A DNA stretch of 64,000 nucleotides. Source: Bradyrhizobium barranii subsp. barranii. GTDB lineage: Bacteria > Pseudomonadota > Alphaproteobacteria > Rhizobiales > Xanthobacteraceae. How positions within the stretch are numbered: the stretch's first letter is position 1; each line of letters opens with the position of its first letter. The translations under genes were made by a program, and so were the position numbers. The stretch lies in contig NZ_CP086136.1 of the NCBI RefSeq assembly GCF_017565645.3, positions 7,051,501-7,115,500 of the forward strand, given 5' to 3'. The notes below the pieces were generated by a model. The model saw only the letters and a list, made by a program, of their open reading frames with translations. It made no database searches and had not been told where the DNA came from. Below, in pieces: positions 27,156 to 35,986 of this stretch.

Positions 27156-27830
27156 ATGATCGCAAAACTGCTGTTGCAGAACACGATCACCACCGCCGGC
27201 ATGGGCGCGCTGCTGTTCGCTTGCGCCGGGACGATGCATTGGCCTTCGGCCTGGGTGTTCCTCGCCACCTGCGCCCTGCTCGGCCCGCTCTGCGGCTGGT
27301 GGCTTTATCGGGTCGATCCGGCGCTGCTCGCCGAACGTCTGCGGCCGGTCCTGCAAAGGGACCAGCCTGCCGCCGACAAGGCCTTCATGATCGTCTTCGT
27401 CATTGCGATGCTGGCCTGGCTGGCCGCGATGGGGCTCGACCGGCGCACGCAATCCTCCGACATGCCGGTTGCGTTGCAGGCGCTCGGTCTGGTGCTGTTC
27501 GTCCTCTCGACGCTGTTCATCCTGTGGGTGTTCCGCGAAAACTCGTTCGCCGCGCCCGTGGTGAAGCTCCAGGCCGAACGCGCACAGCGCGTGGTCTCGA
27601 CGGGGCCTTACGCGCATGTGCGCCATCCCATGTACAGCGGCATGATCCTGTTCTTCGCCGGCGTGCCGCTGCTGCTGGGCTCGTGGTGGGGCCTCGCGAT
27701 GGCGCCGGTCATCGTCGTTTTGTTTGCTGTCCGCATCGGCATCGAGGAGCGCACGCTGCGCGAGGGCCTGCCGGGCTATTCCAACTATATGACGCGCGTG
27801 CGCTATCGCCTGCTACCCGGCGTGTGGTGA
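27156..27830 (+). CDS. Isoprenylcysteine carboxyl methyltransferase-like membrane protein
   Basis: 224 residues with about five membrane spans. The C-terminal signature of the ICMT/PEMT superfamily is present: GPYAHVRHPMYSGMILF for cofactor binding and EERTLREGLPGYSNYMTRV for the final helix. Such bacterial proteins methylate small lipophilic substrates at the inner membrane, though few are characterised. A truncated copy of its first 32 codons lies at 25688. It is convergent with the GST gene, with 17 bp between stops. Confidence 0.85.
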   Translation: MIAKLLLQNTITTAGMGALLFACAGTMHWPSAWVFLATCALLGPLCGWWLYRVDPALLAERLRPVLQRDQPAADKAFMIVFVIAMLAWLAAMGLDRRTQSSDMPVALQALGLVLFVLSTLFILWVFRENSFAAPVVKLQAERAQRVVSTGPYAHVRHPMYSGMILFFAGVPLLLGSWWGLAMAPVIVVLFAVRIGIEERTLREGLPGYSNYMTRVRYRLLPGVW

Positions 27831-27847
27831 GCCGCTATCCGGACCAG

Positions 27848-28555
27848 CTAATTGTCCAATTCCTTGTAGCGCCGGAAAATGCCTTGCTCGTTGAAGGGAA
27901 TGCGGCGCTCACTTTCGAGATAGGCCTTGATGTTCGGCCGCGCGGCGATGCGGTCGTGCAGGCTGACGAGGCCCGGGATATTTCCCTCAAACGCCTTCAT
28001 GCGCTTGGGAAAGGCGTAGCGCAGCCCATCGACGATCTGGAACAGGGAGAGATCGACGTAAGTCAGCCTGCGACCGGTGACATAGGCACCGCCATTACAC
28101 GCGATGAGCTCCTCGAAATAGCCGAGATATTTCGGCACGCGCTCGTCCCAAAACTCGGCCGTGCGCTTCTTCGCCGGCGCCTTCTGATCTTCATAGTACA
28201 TCGAAGGCCCGACCGGGTGATGGGTGTCGTGGATCTCGGTCACGAGGTCGGTGATGGTGAGCTGAAGCTGGTGCACCCAAAGCTTGCCCGCTTCCGCCTT
28301 CGGCGCGAGCCCATGACGGGCGCCGAGATAGAGCAGGATGTTGGCGGTCTGGCCGATGACGAGCTTGCCCGCTTTCAGGAACGGCGGCGCAAAGGGCGGC
28401 GTGCCGCCATGCGCGTCCATCATCTTCATCATGGCGCTGGTGCCGCGCGCCCCCCGCGCGACGTCGATATAAGCCGCCCCCGCCTCCTCCAGCGCCAGCC
28501 GCACATATTCGCCGCGGCCCTGGATCTCGGGCCAGTAGTAGAGCTCGTATTTCAT
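27848..28555 (-). CDS. Glutathione S-transferase-like protein
   Basis: 235 residues from the ATG at 28555. The N-terminal thioredoxin-like domain begins MKYELYYWPEIQGRGEYVR, as in sigma/pi-like GSTs with the catalytic tyrosine near residue 6-7, and includes the glutathione-site segment VIGQTANILLYLG. An all-helical C-terminal domain follows (VDLSLFQIVDGLRYAF). It would conjugate glutathione to electrophiles in the cytoplasm. A palindromic repeat lies upstream. The start lacks a clear ribosome-binding site. Confidence 0.88.
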   Translation of the reverse strand: MKYELYYWPEIQGRGEYVRLALEEAGAAYIDVARGARGTSAMMKMMDAHGGTPPFAPPFLKAGKLVIGQTANILLYLGARHGLAPKAEAGKLWVHQLQLTITDLVTEIHDTHHPVGPSMYYEDQKAPAKKRTAEFWDERVPKYLGYFEELIACNGGAYVTGRRLTYVDLSLFQIVDGLRYAFPKRMKAFEGNIPGLVSLHDRIAARPNIKAYLESERRIPFNEQGIFRRYKELDN

Positions 28556-28649
28556 GGGAAGGGTCCGTGAGCGTGGAAGCGGTCGGACCAATGTAACATG
28601 CGGCCGAAGGTTCCGTGAGAGCGAGACGGAACGGCGGCACCACATACCC

Positions 28650-28731
28650 CGTCGTTGCGAGCGCAAGCGAAGCAATCCAGAATCTTTCCGCGGAGACAGT
28701 CTGGATTGCTTCGCTACGCTCGCAATGTCGC
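28650..28731. repeat. Intergenic palindromic repeat, family A copy 2
   Basis: CGTCGTTGCGAGCGCAAGCG...AGCAATCCAG with the mirror CTGGATTGCTTCGCTACGCT...CGCAATGTCG. About 82 bp, closely similar to the copies at 25173 and 43744. Confidence 0.85.
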
Positions 28732-28750
28732 GGGGAGAGAGCTGCGCGCC

Positions 28751-29431
28751 CTAAGTCAATTCGCCGCGAAACAAAAACAGCAGGCCGTCGCCGCCGGTGC
28801 TCTTCAGATCGGCCTGCGAGCAGCCGCCGTCAGGACCGCGCGAGGGGTGAGAGCTGTTCCAGGACTTTGACGGCTCGTCGTCGCGCAGGCCTTTACGATC
28901 GGCATGGCCGACGACCGCCGCGCCCTGCGTGCTCGACGTCCAGTTCCTGCAGGTCTTGTCGTCGCCCGCGGCAAAAGCGGTGCCGTCCGGTTGCGATCCC
29001 GTGAGGATATCGTGCCGGTTCGGCGTGTCGCCGGCGCCGTTGATGACCTCGCCCTTCTCGCTGAGCGCTGTCTGCTTGGTGAGGTTATTGGCCGCGCCGT
29101 GCAGGTCGGCAACGTCCTTGGCAATCACCGCACCCTTGGCATTCTGCCACGGTCCCTTGCCAATGCGGTCCTTGGCATTGACGGCGGGCTTGCCGTCAGC
29201 AGCCTGCGTCGGGAGATAGGCGCGCCAGGTCTTGGCACCGGCACCGCCGGCCTGCGCCAGCTTCTGGCACTGCGCATCGGCTCCCTCCAGGCCGCCGAGA
29301 TCGGCTCCCTTACCCGGCCCGCTCGAAGTCACAAAGAAGGTCATGTCGGCTGACTGCGCCTGCACCGATGGACTCGCGAAGAGCGCGAGCGCAGCGCCTG
29401 CTGGCACGATGACCCTGGCAAGAATGCTCAT
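28751..29431 (-). CDS. Exported lectin-like protein
   Basis: 226 residues from the ATG at 29431, which has GGAGGA upstream. The signal peptide ends near SVQAQS. The mature part begins MTFFVTSSGPGKGADLGGLE, then ADAQCQKLAQ, and ends with WNSSHPSRGPDGGCSQADLK and a C-terminal LFLFRGELT. The pattern matches exported C-type-lectin/endostatin-like (DUF1554-type) proteins. It probably acts in the periplasm or at the surface. A longer upstream extension of the frame has no start signal. Confidence 0.75.
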   Translation of the reverse strand: MSILARVIVPAGAALALFASPSVQAQSADMTFFVTSSGPGKGADLGGLEGADAQCQKLAQAGGAGAKTWRAYLPTQAADGKPAVNAKDRIGKGPWQNAKGAVIAKDVADLHGAANNLTKQTALSEKGEVINGAGDTPNRHDILTGSQPDGTAFAAGDDKTCRNWTSSTQGAAVVGHADRKGLRDDEPSKSWNSSHPSRGPDGGCSQADLKSTGGDGLLFLFRGELT

Positions 29432-29754
29432 CCTATCCTCCCGATTTTTCCGGCGATTGCGCCTGGCTGGACGGTCTTTGATCCGCTGACATGAACCCGT
29501 CACGACAGACATTATTCCAGCGGCCATCCGCCGCACGCGCATCACCTCGAGCGGCGGCGCACGACCGGTCGCCCCGAGGACCATGTCGATTAATTGCTTC
29601 CCGAGACCGTAGTGCCGGGCGAGCATACCAACGTGGGGCCGATCCTCAAGAGATCGCCCAGGAGAGGACGCGGGAGTCTGCTGTGGGGCCGTTCAGGGCG
29701 GCATCCGCGATCACATCGGGGCTGCCGCCGGGCGCGGCGCGAGGGGAGATCGTC
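29432..29754. other. Intergenic stretch without a supported gene
   Basis: 323 bp between the divergent lectin-like and ABC binding-protein genes. It should carry promoters for both. I see no clear -35/-10 pair or palindrome. Confidence 0.35.
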
Positions 29755-30187
29755 ATGCACTGGAACACCGTCCGCCCAATCGCGGCAATTGCCGGCTATG
29801 CCGCGCTTTGCTGCCTTGCCATCAGTCCGGGCCGCGCCTCGGCCGCGGAATTGCTCAAAGCCCGGCTTGCGCAAAACCTCGGACCGATCTCCGGCCTTGC
29901 GATCGTCGCCAAATCGAAGGGGATTTTCGAAAAGAACGGACTGGACATCACCGTCTCGAACTTCACGTCCGGCAAGCAGTGCCTGGACACCGTGATCGGG
30001 GGCGGCGCCGACATCGCGACGACGGCGGAGGCGCCGGTCACCGCTTCGGCGATGGCAAACCAGCCCATCGCCTTCGTCGCCGGCATGGAATATTCCGACC
30101 TCAAGACGGTCGTCGCGGCCAAGGGGGAAGGCAGATCTTCGCGGCAAGCGAATCGGATTCACTGCCGGCACCGGCAGCGAGGTCTAC
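29755..30187 (+). pseudogene. ABC substrate-binding protein (NitT/TauT type), 5' part, frameshifted
   Basis: The ATG at 29755 has AGGGGAG upstream. A signal peptide (cleavage near GRASA-AE) is followed by LLKARLAQNLGPISGLAIVA and GIFEKNGLDITVSNF, as in nitrate/taurine/aromatic-sulfonate binding proteins. The frame breaks at a run of five G (30123-30127): removing one G restores KADLRGKRIGFTAGTGSEVY. The coding sequence is then cut at 30187 by an IS21-family element and resumes at 32904. The target duplication CTAC (30184-30187) is part of the codons for Val-Tyr. Confidence 0.9.
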
Positions 30188-30294
30188 CCCCGTGGGTCGG
30201 TCAAAATCCCCCGGGTATGGTCACTTGAAACTCCCCCACCTGATGATCGCCGTCAGCGCCGCTGAACAGCAGTAGCCGGTCAGGCAGGACGTTT

Positions 30295-32052
30295 ATGTTC
30301 GACCCCTTTAGCCAGCAAGGGGCCGGGGAGTTGAACGTCTTGAAGCGACATCTGCAAAGCACCGTACTTACATTACTTGATCGCAACACCAGCCAGCGCG
30401 AGATTCACCGGCTGACGGGTGTCGATCGCAAGACGATCCGGCGTTATCAGGCGCTGCGGGCCGGTGCGGAGGCAAATTCCCCCGGGGAAGTGACCACCGG
30501 CTCGGTGAGCGCGGACGGCCAAATTCCTCCACCCCGACCACCGGCTTTTGGGACATCGGAAGCGACGGTCACCAGCAGCCTGGCCCGTTCGGCTTGCGAA
30601 GCGCATCGGACGTGGATCGAAGAACAGGTCCGGCTGAAGCGGAACGCGCAGGCGATTTACCAGGACCTGGTTGATCAATTTGGCTTTCCGTCCAGCTACC
30701 AGAGTGTCAAGCGGTTTGTGCGCCGGTTGCGGCACGCTGATCCTGAGCAGTTTGATCGTCTTGAGTTCCTCCCCGGCGAGGAAGCTCAGGTCGACTATGG
30801 CGAGGGCGCGCCGACGGTTGATCCGAAGAGCGGGCGGTACCGTCGTCCCCGCCTGTTCGTGATGACGCTACGCTACTCGCGGCGCAGCTTCCGGCGGGTA
30901 GTCTGGAAGTCCAGCCAACAAGTCTGGGCGCAGCTCCACGAAGAGGCGTTCCGGTATTTTGGCGGGGTCCCCAGCTATGTCGTGCTCGACAACCTGAAGG
31001 AAGGCGTCCTCAAGCCGGATTTGTACGAGCCCCAGCTCAACCCGATTTACAGCGCGATGCTGGCTCATTACGCCGTGGTCGCCGATCCCGCGCGCGTGGC
31101 CGATCCAAATCGGAAAGGATGCGTCGAGAATGCGATTCAACATACCCAGGGCACTGCGCTGGCCGGACGGCGCTTCGAGACGCTGGAGGCGCAAAACGAG
31201 TTCTTGAGGCACTGGGAGGAGAACTGGGCTTCCAAACGCATCCACGGCAGCACGCGCCGTCAGGTCGAGGCGATGTTCCAGGAAGAGAAGCCGCACCTGC
31301 GGCCGCTGCCTGTCGCTCCCTTCCGCATCTTCACCGAAGTCGTCCGGACTGTCTGCGACGACACCACCGTACGCGTCGACAACAGCTATTACGCCGCGCG
31401 GCCCGCGCCGATCGGCAGCCAGGTCGTCGTGCGCATCTACACCACCACGATCGAGATCCGTGATCGCCACACCCGTGCGCTGCTGCGTGTTCATTCCCGG
31501 ATGGCGCACCCCGGTTCTGTCGTCCTGCCGACCAGCGAACGGCCGTTCAACCCGTCGCGGCAAACCGCCGTGCTGCTGGCGAGCGCCGAGCGCATCGGAC
31601 CGCAGACCAGGGCCTTGTGCCAGCAGGTGTTCGACACCGAAGGGCGCCCCGGACAGCGCGCGATGTGGGGCATTGTCGGGCTGGGCCGGAAGTATCCGGC
31701 GCGGCTGGTCGAGCAGGCCTGCGCGCACGCCATCGACAACCGCATCTACCGCTACAAGCACGTGCGTGCGACCGTCGAGCGGTTGTTCGAACAGGCGATC
31801 GAGCAGGTTGGAGTGACGCCACAGCCGGCATCGCCGCTCACCCAGGATCATCCGCTGATCCGTACCCCCGCGGAATACGGCGACCTCTTCAGCCGCGCTG
31901 TGCGGCGCGACGCCGACGACAATGGTCGGCAGGCCGAGGCTCACGACGATCACGCCACGGCAATCCGCGCTCGTGTCGCCTGCGCAACCCCGGCCAACTC
32001 CGGCGCCACGAGCGCTCCCGCTGCACCTTCTCACCTTAAACTGGAGACCTAG
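30295..32052 (+). CDS. istA: IS21-family transposase IstA
   Basis: 585 residues. An N-terminal helix-turn-helix (SQREIHRLTGVDRKTIRRYQ) precedes a retroviral-type integrase core whose acidic residues are in EEAQVDYGEGAP, YVVLDNLKEGVL and GCVENAIQHTQG. A C-terminal beta domain follows. It carries out DNA cleavage and strand transfer together with IstB. The gene is complete and ends 4 bp before istB. It disrupts an ABC transporter gene. Confidence 0.95.
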   Translation: MFDPFSQQGAGELNVLKRHLQSTVLTLLDRNTSQREIHRLTGVDRKTIRRYQALRAGAEANSPGEVTTGSVSADGQIPPPRPPAFGTSEATVTSSLARSACEAHRTWIEEQVRLKRNAQAIYQDLVDQFGFPSSYQSVKRFVRRLRHADPEQFDRLEFLPGEEAQVDYGEGAPTVDPKSGRYRRPRLFVMTLRYSRRSFRRVVWKSSQQVWAQLHEEAFRYFGGVPSYVVLDNLKEGVLKPDLYEPQLNPIYSAMLAHYAVVADPARVADPNRKGCVENAIQHTQGTALAGRRFETLEAQNEFLRHWEENWASKRIHGSTRRQVEAMFQEEKPHLRPLPVAPFRIFTEVVRTVCDDTTVRVDNSYYAARPAPIGSQVVVRIYTTTIEIRDRHTRALLRVHSRMAHPGSVVLPTSERPFNPSRQTAVLLASAERIGPQTRALCQQVFDTEGRPGQRAMWGIVGLGRKYPARLVEQACAHAIDNRIYRYKHVRATVERLFEQAIEQVGVTPQPASPLTQDHPLIRTPAEYGDLFSRAVRRDADDNGRQAEAHDDHATAIRARVACATPANSGATSAPAAPSHLKLET

Positions 32053-32056
32053 CCAC

Positions 32057-32824
32057 ATGATGACCATGCCGGAAATTGAGCGTTGCCTACGACAGCTGCG
32101 CCTGTCGGGTGTCCGCGACACGCTGCAGACGCGCGTGCTCCAGGCGCAGGGCGCCAACCAGCCCTTCCTCGAGACCTTCTCCCTTATCCTGCAGGATGAA
32201 CTGGACCGTCGTCAGTCCCGTCTTATCGAGCGGCGATACCAGCAATCCGGGCTCGACGAAAAGCTGACGCTCGCCGAGTTCGACTGGTCCTTCAATCCCA
32301 AACTGCCACGTCAGACCTGCTTCCAGCTCCACACCCTGGCGTTCATTGCCGCTGGCGAGAACGCTCTGCTTGTTGGCAAACCTGGCACCGGGAAGTCGCA
32401 CATCGCCAAGGCGATTGCCTATCAGGCGATCCTGCAAAGCCACAAGGTCCAGTATCTTGAGACCGACGACTTCTTCCACCGCTACGCCCTGAACTCTCCG
32501 GCACAACGCGAGGTCCGGCTGCGAACCATCATCGACTGCGATCTCCTCGTGCTGGACGATCTATTCCTCGCACGCGCCATCCCCGACGACGCCGGCACTT
32601 TGCTGCAGACCCTGATCCATCAGCGTTACAAACTGCGCCGCAGCGTCATCGTCACCTCCAATCGCGTCGTGCAGGATTGGGGGGCATACCTTGGGGACAA
32701 CACTATGAGCACGACGATCCTCGATCGCCTTATGCATCATTGCCATCTGCTTGAGTTCGACGGACGCAGCTATCGGCTCAAAGAAGCCGCTGAAGCTCTT
32801 GCCCGGGAAACAAACTCAAACTAA
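32057..32824 (+). CDS. istB: IS21-family helper ATPase IstB
   Basis: 255 residues, AAA+ ATPase of the DnaC/IstB type. Walker A GKPGTGKSHIAKA, Walker B DLLVLDDLF and the sensor region SVIVTSNRVVQDWG are clear. IstB assembles on DNA and directs IstA to targets. It starts 4 bp after istA and ends 75 bp before the right end of the element. The reading frame is intact. Confidence 0.95.
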   Translation: MMTMPEIERCLRQLRLSGVRDTLQTRVLQAQGANQPFLETFSLILQDELDRRQSRLIERRYQQSGLDEKLTLAEFDWSFNPKLPRQTCFQLHTLAFIAAGENALLVGKPGTGKSHIAKAIAYQAILQSHKVQYLETDDFFHRYALNSPAQREVRLRTIIDCDLLVLDDLFLARAIPDDAGTLLQTLIHQRYKLRRSVIVTSNRVVQDWGAYLGDNTMSTTILDRLMHHCHLLEFDGRSYRLKEAAEALARETNSN

Positions 32825-32899
32825 CAGTCCCTTGTCCTGCCTCGCGGGTGGAGGAATTTGACTGACCACACCCGGAGGAATTTGAAGTGACCCGCGGGG

Positions 32900-33461
32900 C
32901 TACACGGCGACTTTGCTGAAGTCGGCGGGATTGACTCCCAAGGATGTCACCCTCGTCAACCTGCGGCCGCAGGAGATGCTGCCGGCACTTGCAGCAGGAA
33001 GTATCGACGCGATCGACACTTGGGAACCCCACATCGCCAACGCCAAGAAGGCCCTTGGCGAAGCCGTCGCTGAGCTCGATACAACGGGCACTTACTCCGA
33101 GACGTTCAACATCGTCGTCACGAGACCCTATCTGGATGCCAACCCTGCGCTGGTTGAGAAGTTCATCGCCTCACTGATCGACGCCGAGGTCTGGATGAAA
33201 GCACACCCGGATGAAGCGATCACGGTCGTGGCGGACGCGGTCGGCATGAAGCGGGACGACCTCGCTCCGATCTGGGCCGACTATGTTTACCGGGTCCGTC
33301 TCGACGACCGGCTGATCGAGATTCTCAAGACCCACTCCGCATGGCGCCTCGAGAGCGGCAACCATCCTCCGGGAGCGGTGATGCCCGACTTCAGCAAGGT
33401 CGTCGTCGCCGAGCCGCTGAAGAAGGTCGACCCCGCACGCGTCACGCTCTCGTGGAAATAG
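32900..33461 (+). pseudogene. ABC substrate-binding protein (NitT/TauT type), 3' part
   Basis: After the insertion the frame resumes as YTATLLKSAGLTPKDVTLVN, then EMLPALAAGSIDAIDTWEPH, a hallmark of this binding-protein family, and ends at 33461. Joining 30187 to 32904, with one G removed at 30123-30127, gives a normal-length protein of about 330 residues. Since the first part is frameshifted and split, the importer lacks a binding protein unless another one serves it. Confidence 0.9.
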
Positions 33462-33475
33462 GCACCCGCACAGCC

Positions 33476-34300
33476 ATGCAGGACCGCACTTCAGCAGGAC
33501 AAGAAATTGCTCTCCGCACCGACGGTCGCGGTCGGCGGCCGGATTCAGCTCGTCTTCGCCGCCTCAATATTCTGATCGGGGCGCTTTCGCTTCCCCTGTT
33601 CGTCGGCCTCTGGGAACTGGTCTCTCGTTCCGGGGCCGTCAACATGGTGCTGTTTCCGCCGCCGACAGTGGTAGCTGCGGCGGTCCTTGAGTGGATACGA
33701 AGCGGGCAGTTCCTTGGCGATCTGCTGGCCAGCCTCTTTCGCGTCACCACGGGGTTCATCTTAGGCGGCGCGCTCGGCATCCTGCTCGGTATCCTCACCG
33801 GCCAATTCCCTGTTGTTTCGAGCTTACTGTCCCCGCTATTCCATATCCTGCGGCCAATTCCGCCGATTGCTTTCGTGCCGATTGTCATCCTCTGGTTCGG
33901 CCTGTCGGAGGCGGGAAAACTGTTCCTCGTCGTATGGGGCGTGTTCTTCACGGTTTGGCTTTCGACCCACATCGGCGTGCAGAAGGTCGACCGCGGCCTG
34001 ATTCGGGCGGCGTTGATGCTCGGCACGCCCCGGCGGCAGATGCTCCAGGAGATCGTGCTGCTGGGCGCGCTTCCCTACATCGTGGTCGGGTTGCGCACCG
34101 CCGTCAGCATCTCGTTTTACACGCTTGTCGCGGCCGAACTCGCAGGCGCTTTCGCCGGCATCGTCTACAGGATCGAGATTGCGCAGCAGAATTTGCAAAC
34201 GGGCCAGGTCATGGGCGGGCTCGCAGCGCTCGGGTTGATTTCGTTCACTGCCGACCGGCTGTTTTCGGCTCTTGCGGAATGTACTGTCTGGTGGCGTTGA
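33476..34300 (+). CDS. ABC transporter permease (SsuC/TauC type)
   Basis: 274 residues from the ATG at 33476, 14 bp after the disrupted binding-protein gene. Six membrane segments are visible and the ATPase-coupling loop reads RAALMLGTPRRQMLQEIVL. The stop overlaps the following start (TGATG). The gene itself is intact, but it lies downstream of the IS21 insertion and may depend on readthrough from it. Confidence 0.9.
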   Translation: MQDRTSAGQEIALRTDGRGRRPDSARLRRLNILIGALSLPLFVGLWELVSRSGAVNMVLFPPPTVVAAAVLEWIRSGQFLGDLLASLFRVTTGFILGGALGILLGILTGQFPVVSSLLSPLFHILRPIPPIAFVPIVILWFGLSEAGKLFLVVWGVFFTVWLSTHIGVQKVDRGLIRAALMLGTPRRQMLQEIVLLGALPYIVVGLRTAVSISFYTLVAAELAGAFAGIVYRIEIAQQNLQTGQVMGGLAALGLISFTADRLFSALAECTVWWR

Positions 34301-35160
34301 TGTCTGGAGCTCGATCGACCATGAAACTGGCTCTGGCAAGTTCGCCAGCCTCCGTCGAATCGGCGCGGAAACAACCGGCCATTCAAGTCTCAGACCTGAG
34401 CATCGTTTTTGACACCCGCCGCGGGCAGACCATCGCGGTGGATCGCGTGTCCTTCGACGTGGCGCCTGGCGAGTTCGTTTGCATCGTCGGGCCCTCCGGT
34501 TGTGGCAAGTCGACGGTGCTCAATACGATCGCCGGACTGGAAGTGCCGTTTGAGGGCGACATCCTGGTAGAGGGCTCGCGTGTCTATAGCCCGCGACCCG
34601 ATGTCGGCATGGTGTTCCAGCAGCCGCATCTTTTCCCCTGGAAGTCTGTCCGCAGGAACATCGCCCACGGCCCCAGGATGCTTGGGAAGTCCAGGATGGA
34701 AGCGAATGCCATCGCCGACGATCTGATCGCGATGGTCGGTCTCAAGCGTTTCGCCGACGCCTATCCGAACACGCTGTCCGGGGGCATGCAACAGCGCGTG
34801 GCGATCGCGCGAGCGTTGGCCAATCAGCCCCGCGTGCTGCTGATGGACGAGCCCTTCGGGGCCCTCGATGCGCAGACCCGGGCGGTGATGCAAGACAATC
34901 TGCTGGAGCTGCGCGACCGGATCAAGGCGACGATCGTGTTCGTCACGCATGACATAGATGAGGCCATCGTGCTGGCCGACCGTGTTCTCATCATGAGCGC
35001 GGGACCCGGCCGCATCCTGCGCGAAGTCGCGGTCAAGCTGCCGCGCCCGCGGTCGAGCTCTGTCATGGTCGAGCCAACCTATCTTTCCCTCAAGAAGGAT
35101 TGTCTCGACGTCATCCGCGCAGAAGGGTTGCGGGCGTTCAATCAGTCGGACGCGAGCTGA
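34300..35160 (+). CDS. ABC transporter ATP-binding protein (SsuB/TauB type)
   Basis: 286 residues from the ATG at 34300, chosen because it overlaps the permease stop; an ATG at 34321 is an alternative. Walker A GPSGCGKST, Q-loop VGMVFQQPHLFPW, signature LSGGMQQRVAIARAL, Walker B VLLMDEPFGALDAQ and FVTHDIDEAIVLAD are all present. With the permease it would energise uptake of nitrate, taurine, sulfonate or a similar small anion or amide-related compound. It is followed by a Crp/Fnr regulator after 63 bp. Confidence 0.92.
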   Translation: MSGARSTMKLALASSPASVESARKQPAIQVSDLSIVFDTRRGQTIAVDRVSFDVAPGEFVCIVGPSGCGKSTVLNTIAGLEVPFEGDILVEGSRVYSPRPDVGMVFQQPHLFPWKSVRRNIAHGPRMLGKSRMEANAIADDLIAMVGLKRFADAYPNTLSGGMQQRVAIARALANQPRVLLMDEPFGALDAQTRAVMQDNLLELRDRIKATIVFVTHDIDEAIVLADRVLIMSAGPGRILREVAVKLPRPRSSSVMVEPTYLSLKKDCLDVIRAEGLRAFNQSDAS

Positions 35161-35223
35161 TCCCCCGGAACTTGGAAATCGCGAAGCAGCCCGCAGCGCG
35201 CTGGCATGGTTCTTGAATAATCG

Positions 35224-35976
35224 ATGCCGGGTCTCACCGTGGAGCCGGCGATGCCCAGGGCGAATAGCGCGATAGCGGCAGGCGTGATGCTGGCCGAGTC
35301 GGACAATCTCGTCAGGCCGCTGCCCGGCTTGCTGGATGGTCTCAACCGGGCTGATTGCAATCGGCTGCGCGCGATCGGACGCGAGAAGGCCCTGGAAGCC
35401 GGCCAACTGGTTTGGTCTCAGGGCGACACACAGGCTGGGATCTACCTGATCAGCGAGGGACGCATACGCAGCTACTATGCGGCGCCGTCGGGGCGCGAGG
35501 TCACGCTCGCCTACTGGTTTCCCGGCAACTTCGTCGGCGGCCCCGATATATTCGGAACGGGCCCGCACATGTGGTCATCGGTTGCGGCCGAACCCAGCCT
35601 GTTGACGTTCATGCCGGGACTGGCGCTGCGGCGGCTTGCGCTGGAATCGCCGGCGATCGCCGTCGCCTTGCTCGATGCCCTGGCATTCAAGGCGCGATGC
35701 TATTCGGCGATGGCCCAGATGCTCGGGACGCGCTCGGTGACCGAGCGGCTGCATAGCCTGTTGATCTTCCTGTCGCACGTCTACGGCGTGAAGCGCGACG
35801 GCGAGGTCGTCATCGGGATGCCGTTTACCCACGGCGATCTCGCCAATCTCATCGGATCCACCCGCCAATGGGTGACAGTACAGCTCGCGCGGCTCCAGGA
35901 GGAAGGCGTGATCAGGTACGACAGATCCGTTATTTCGATCCTGGATCTTTCGACGCTCGAGCAAGAGATGGAATAA
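35224..35976 (+). CDS. Crp/Fnr-family transcriptional regulator
   Basis: 250 residues. An N-terminal cyclic-nucleotide-binding-like domain (LVWSQGDTQAGIYLISEGRI) and a C-terminal Crp helix-turn-helix (THGDLANLIGSTRQWVTVQL) are clear. The Fnr cysteine cluster is absent, so it is not a classical oxygen sensor. It lies between a transporter operon and a convergent allophanate-hydrolase-like gene, whose stop is 10 bp away, and may regulate either. Confidence 0.9.
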   Translation: MPGLTVEPAMPRANSAIAAGVMLAESDNLVRPLPGLLDGLNRADCNRLRAIGREKALEAGQLVWSQGDTQAGIYLISEGRIRSYYAAPSGREVTLAYWFPGNFVGGPDIFGTGPHMWSSVAAEPSLLTFMPGLALRRLALESPAIAVALLDALAFKARCYSAMAQMLGTRSVTERLHSLLIFLSHVYGVKRDGEVVIGMPFTHGDLANLIGSTRQWVTVQLARLQEEGVIRYDRSVISILDLSTLEQEME

Positions 35977-35986
35977 ATTCCGTCCG

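Larger units (their letters stand above)
30188..32899. mobile_element. IS21-family insertion sequence, intact
   Basis: About 2712 bp. Ends are inverted: CCCCGTGGGTCGGTCAAAAT at the left and, on the complement, CCCCGCGGGTCACTTCAAAT at the right. Each end holds two tandem GGTCA-N-TCAAA-CCTCC-type units, as expected for the multiple terminal repeats of IS21. It is flanked by the 4-bp direct repeat CTAC (30184-30187 and 32900-32903). It encodes istA and istB, both open and with catalytic motifs, so it may still be active. Confidence 0.93.
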
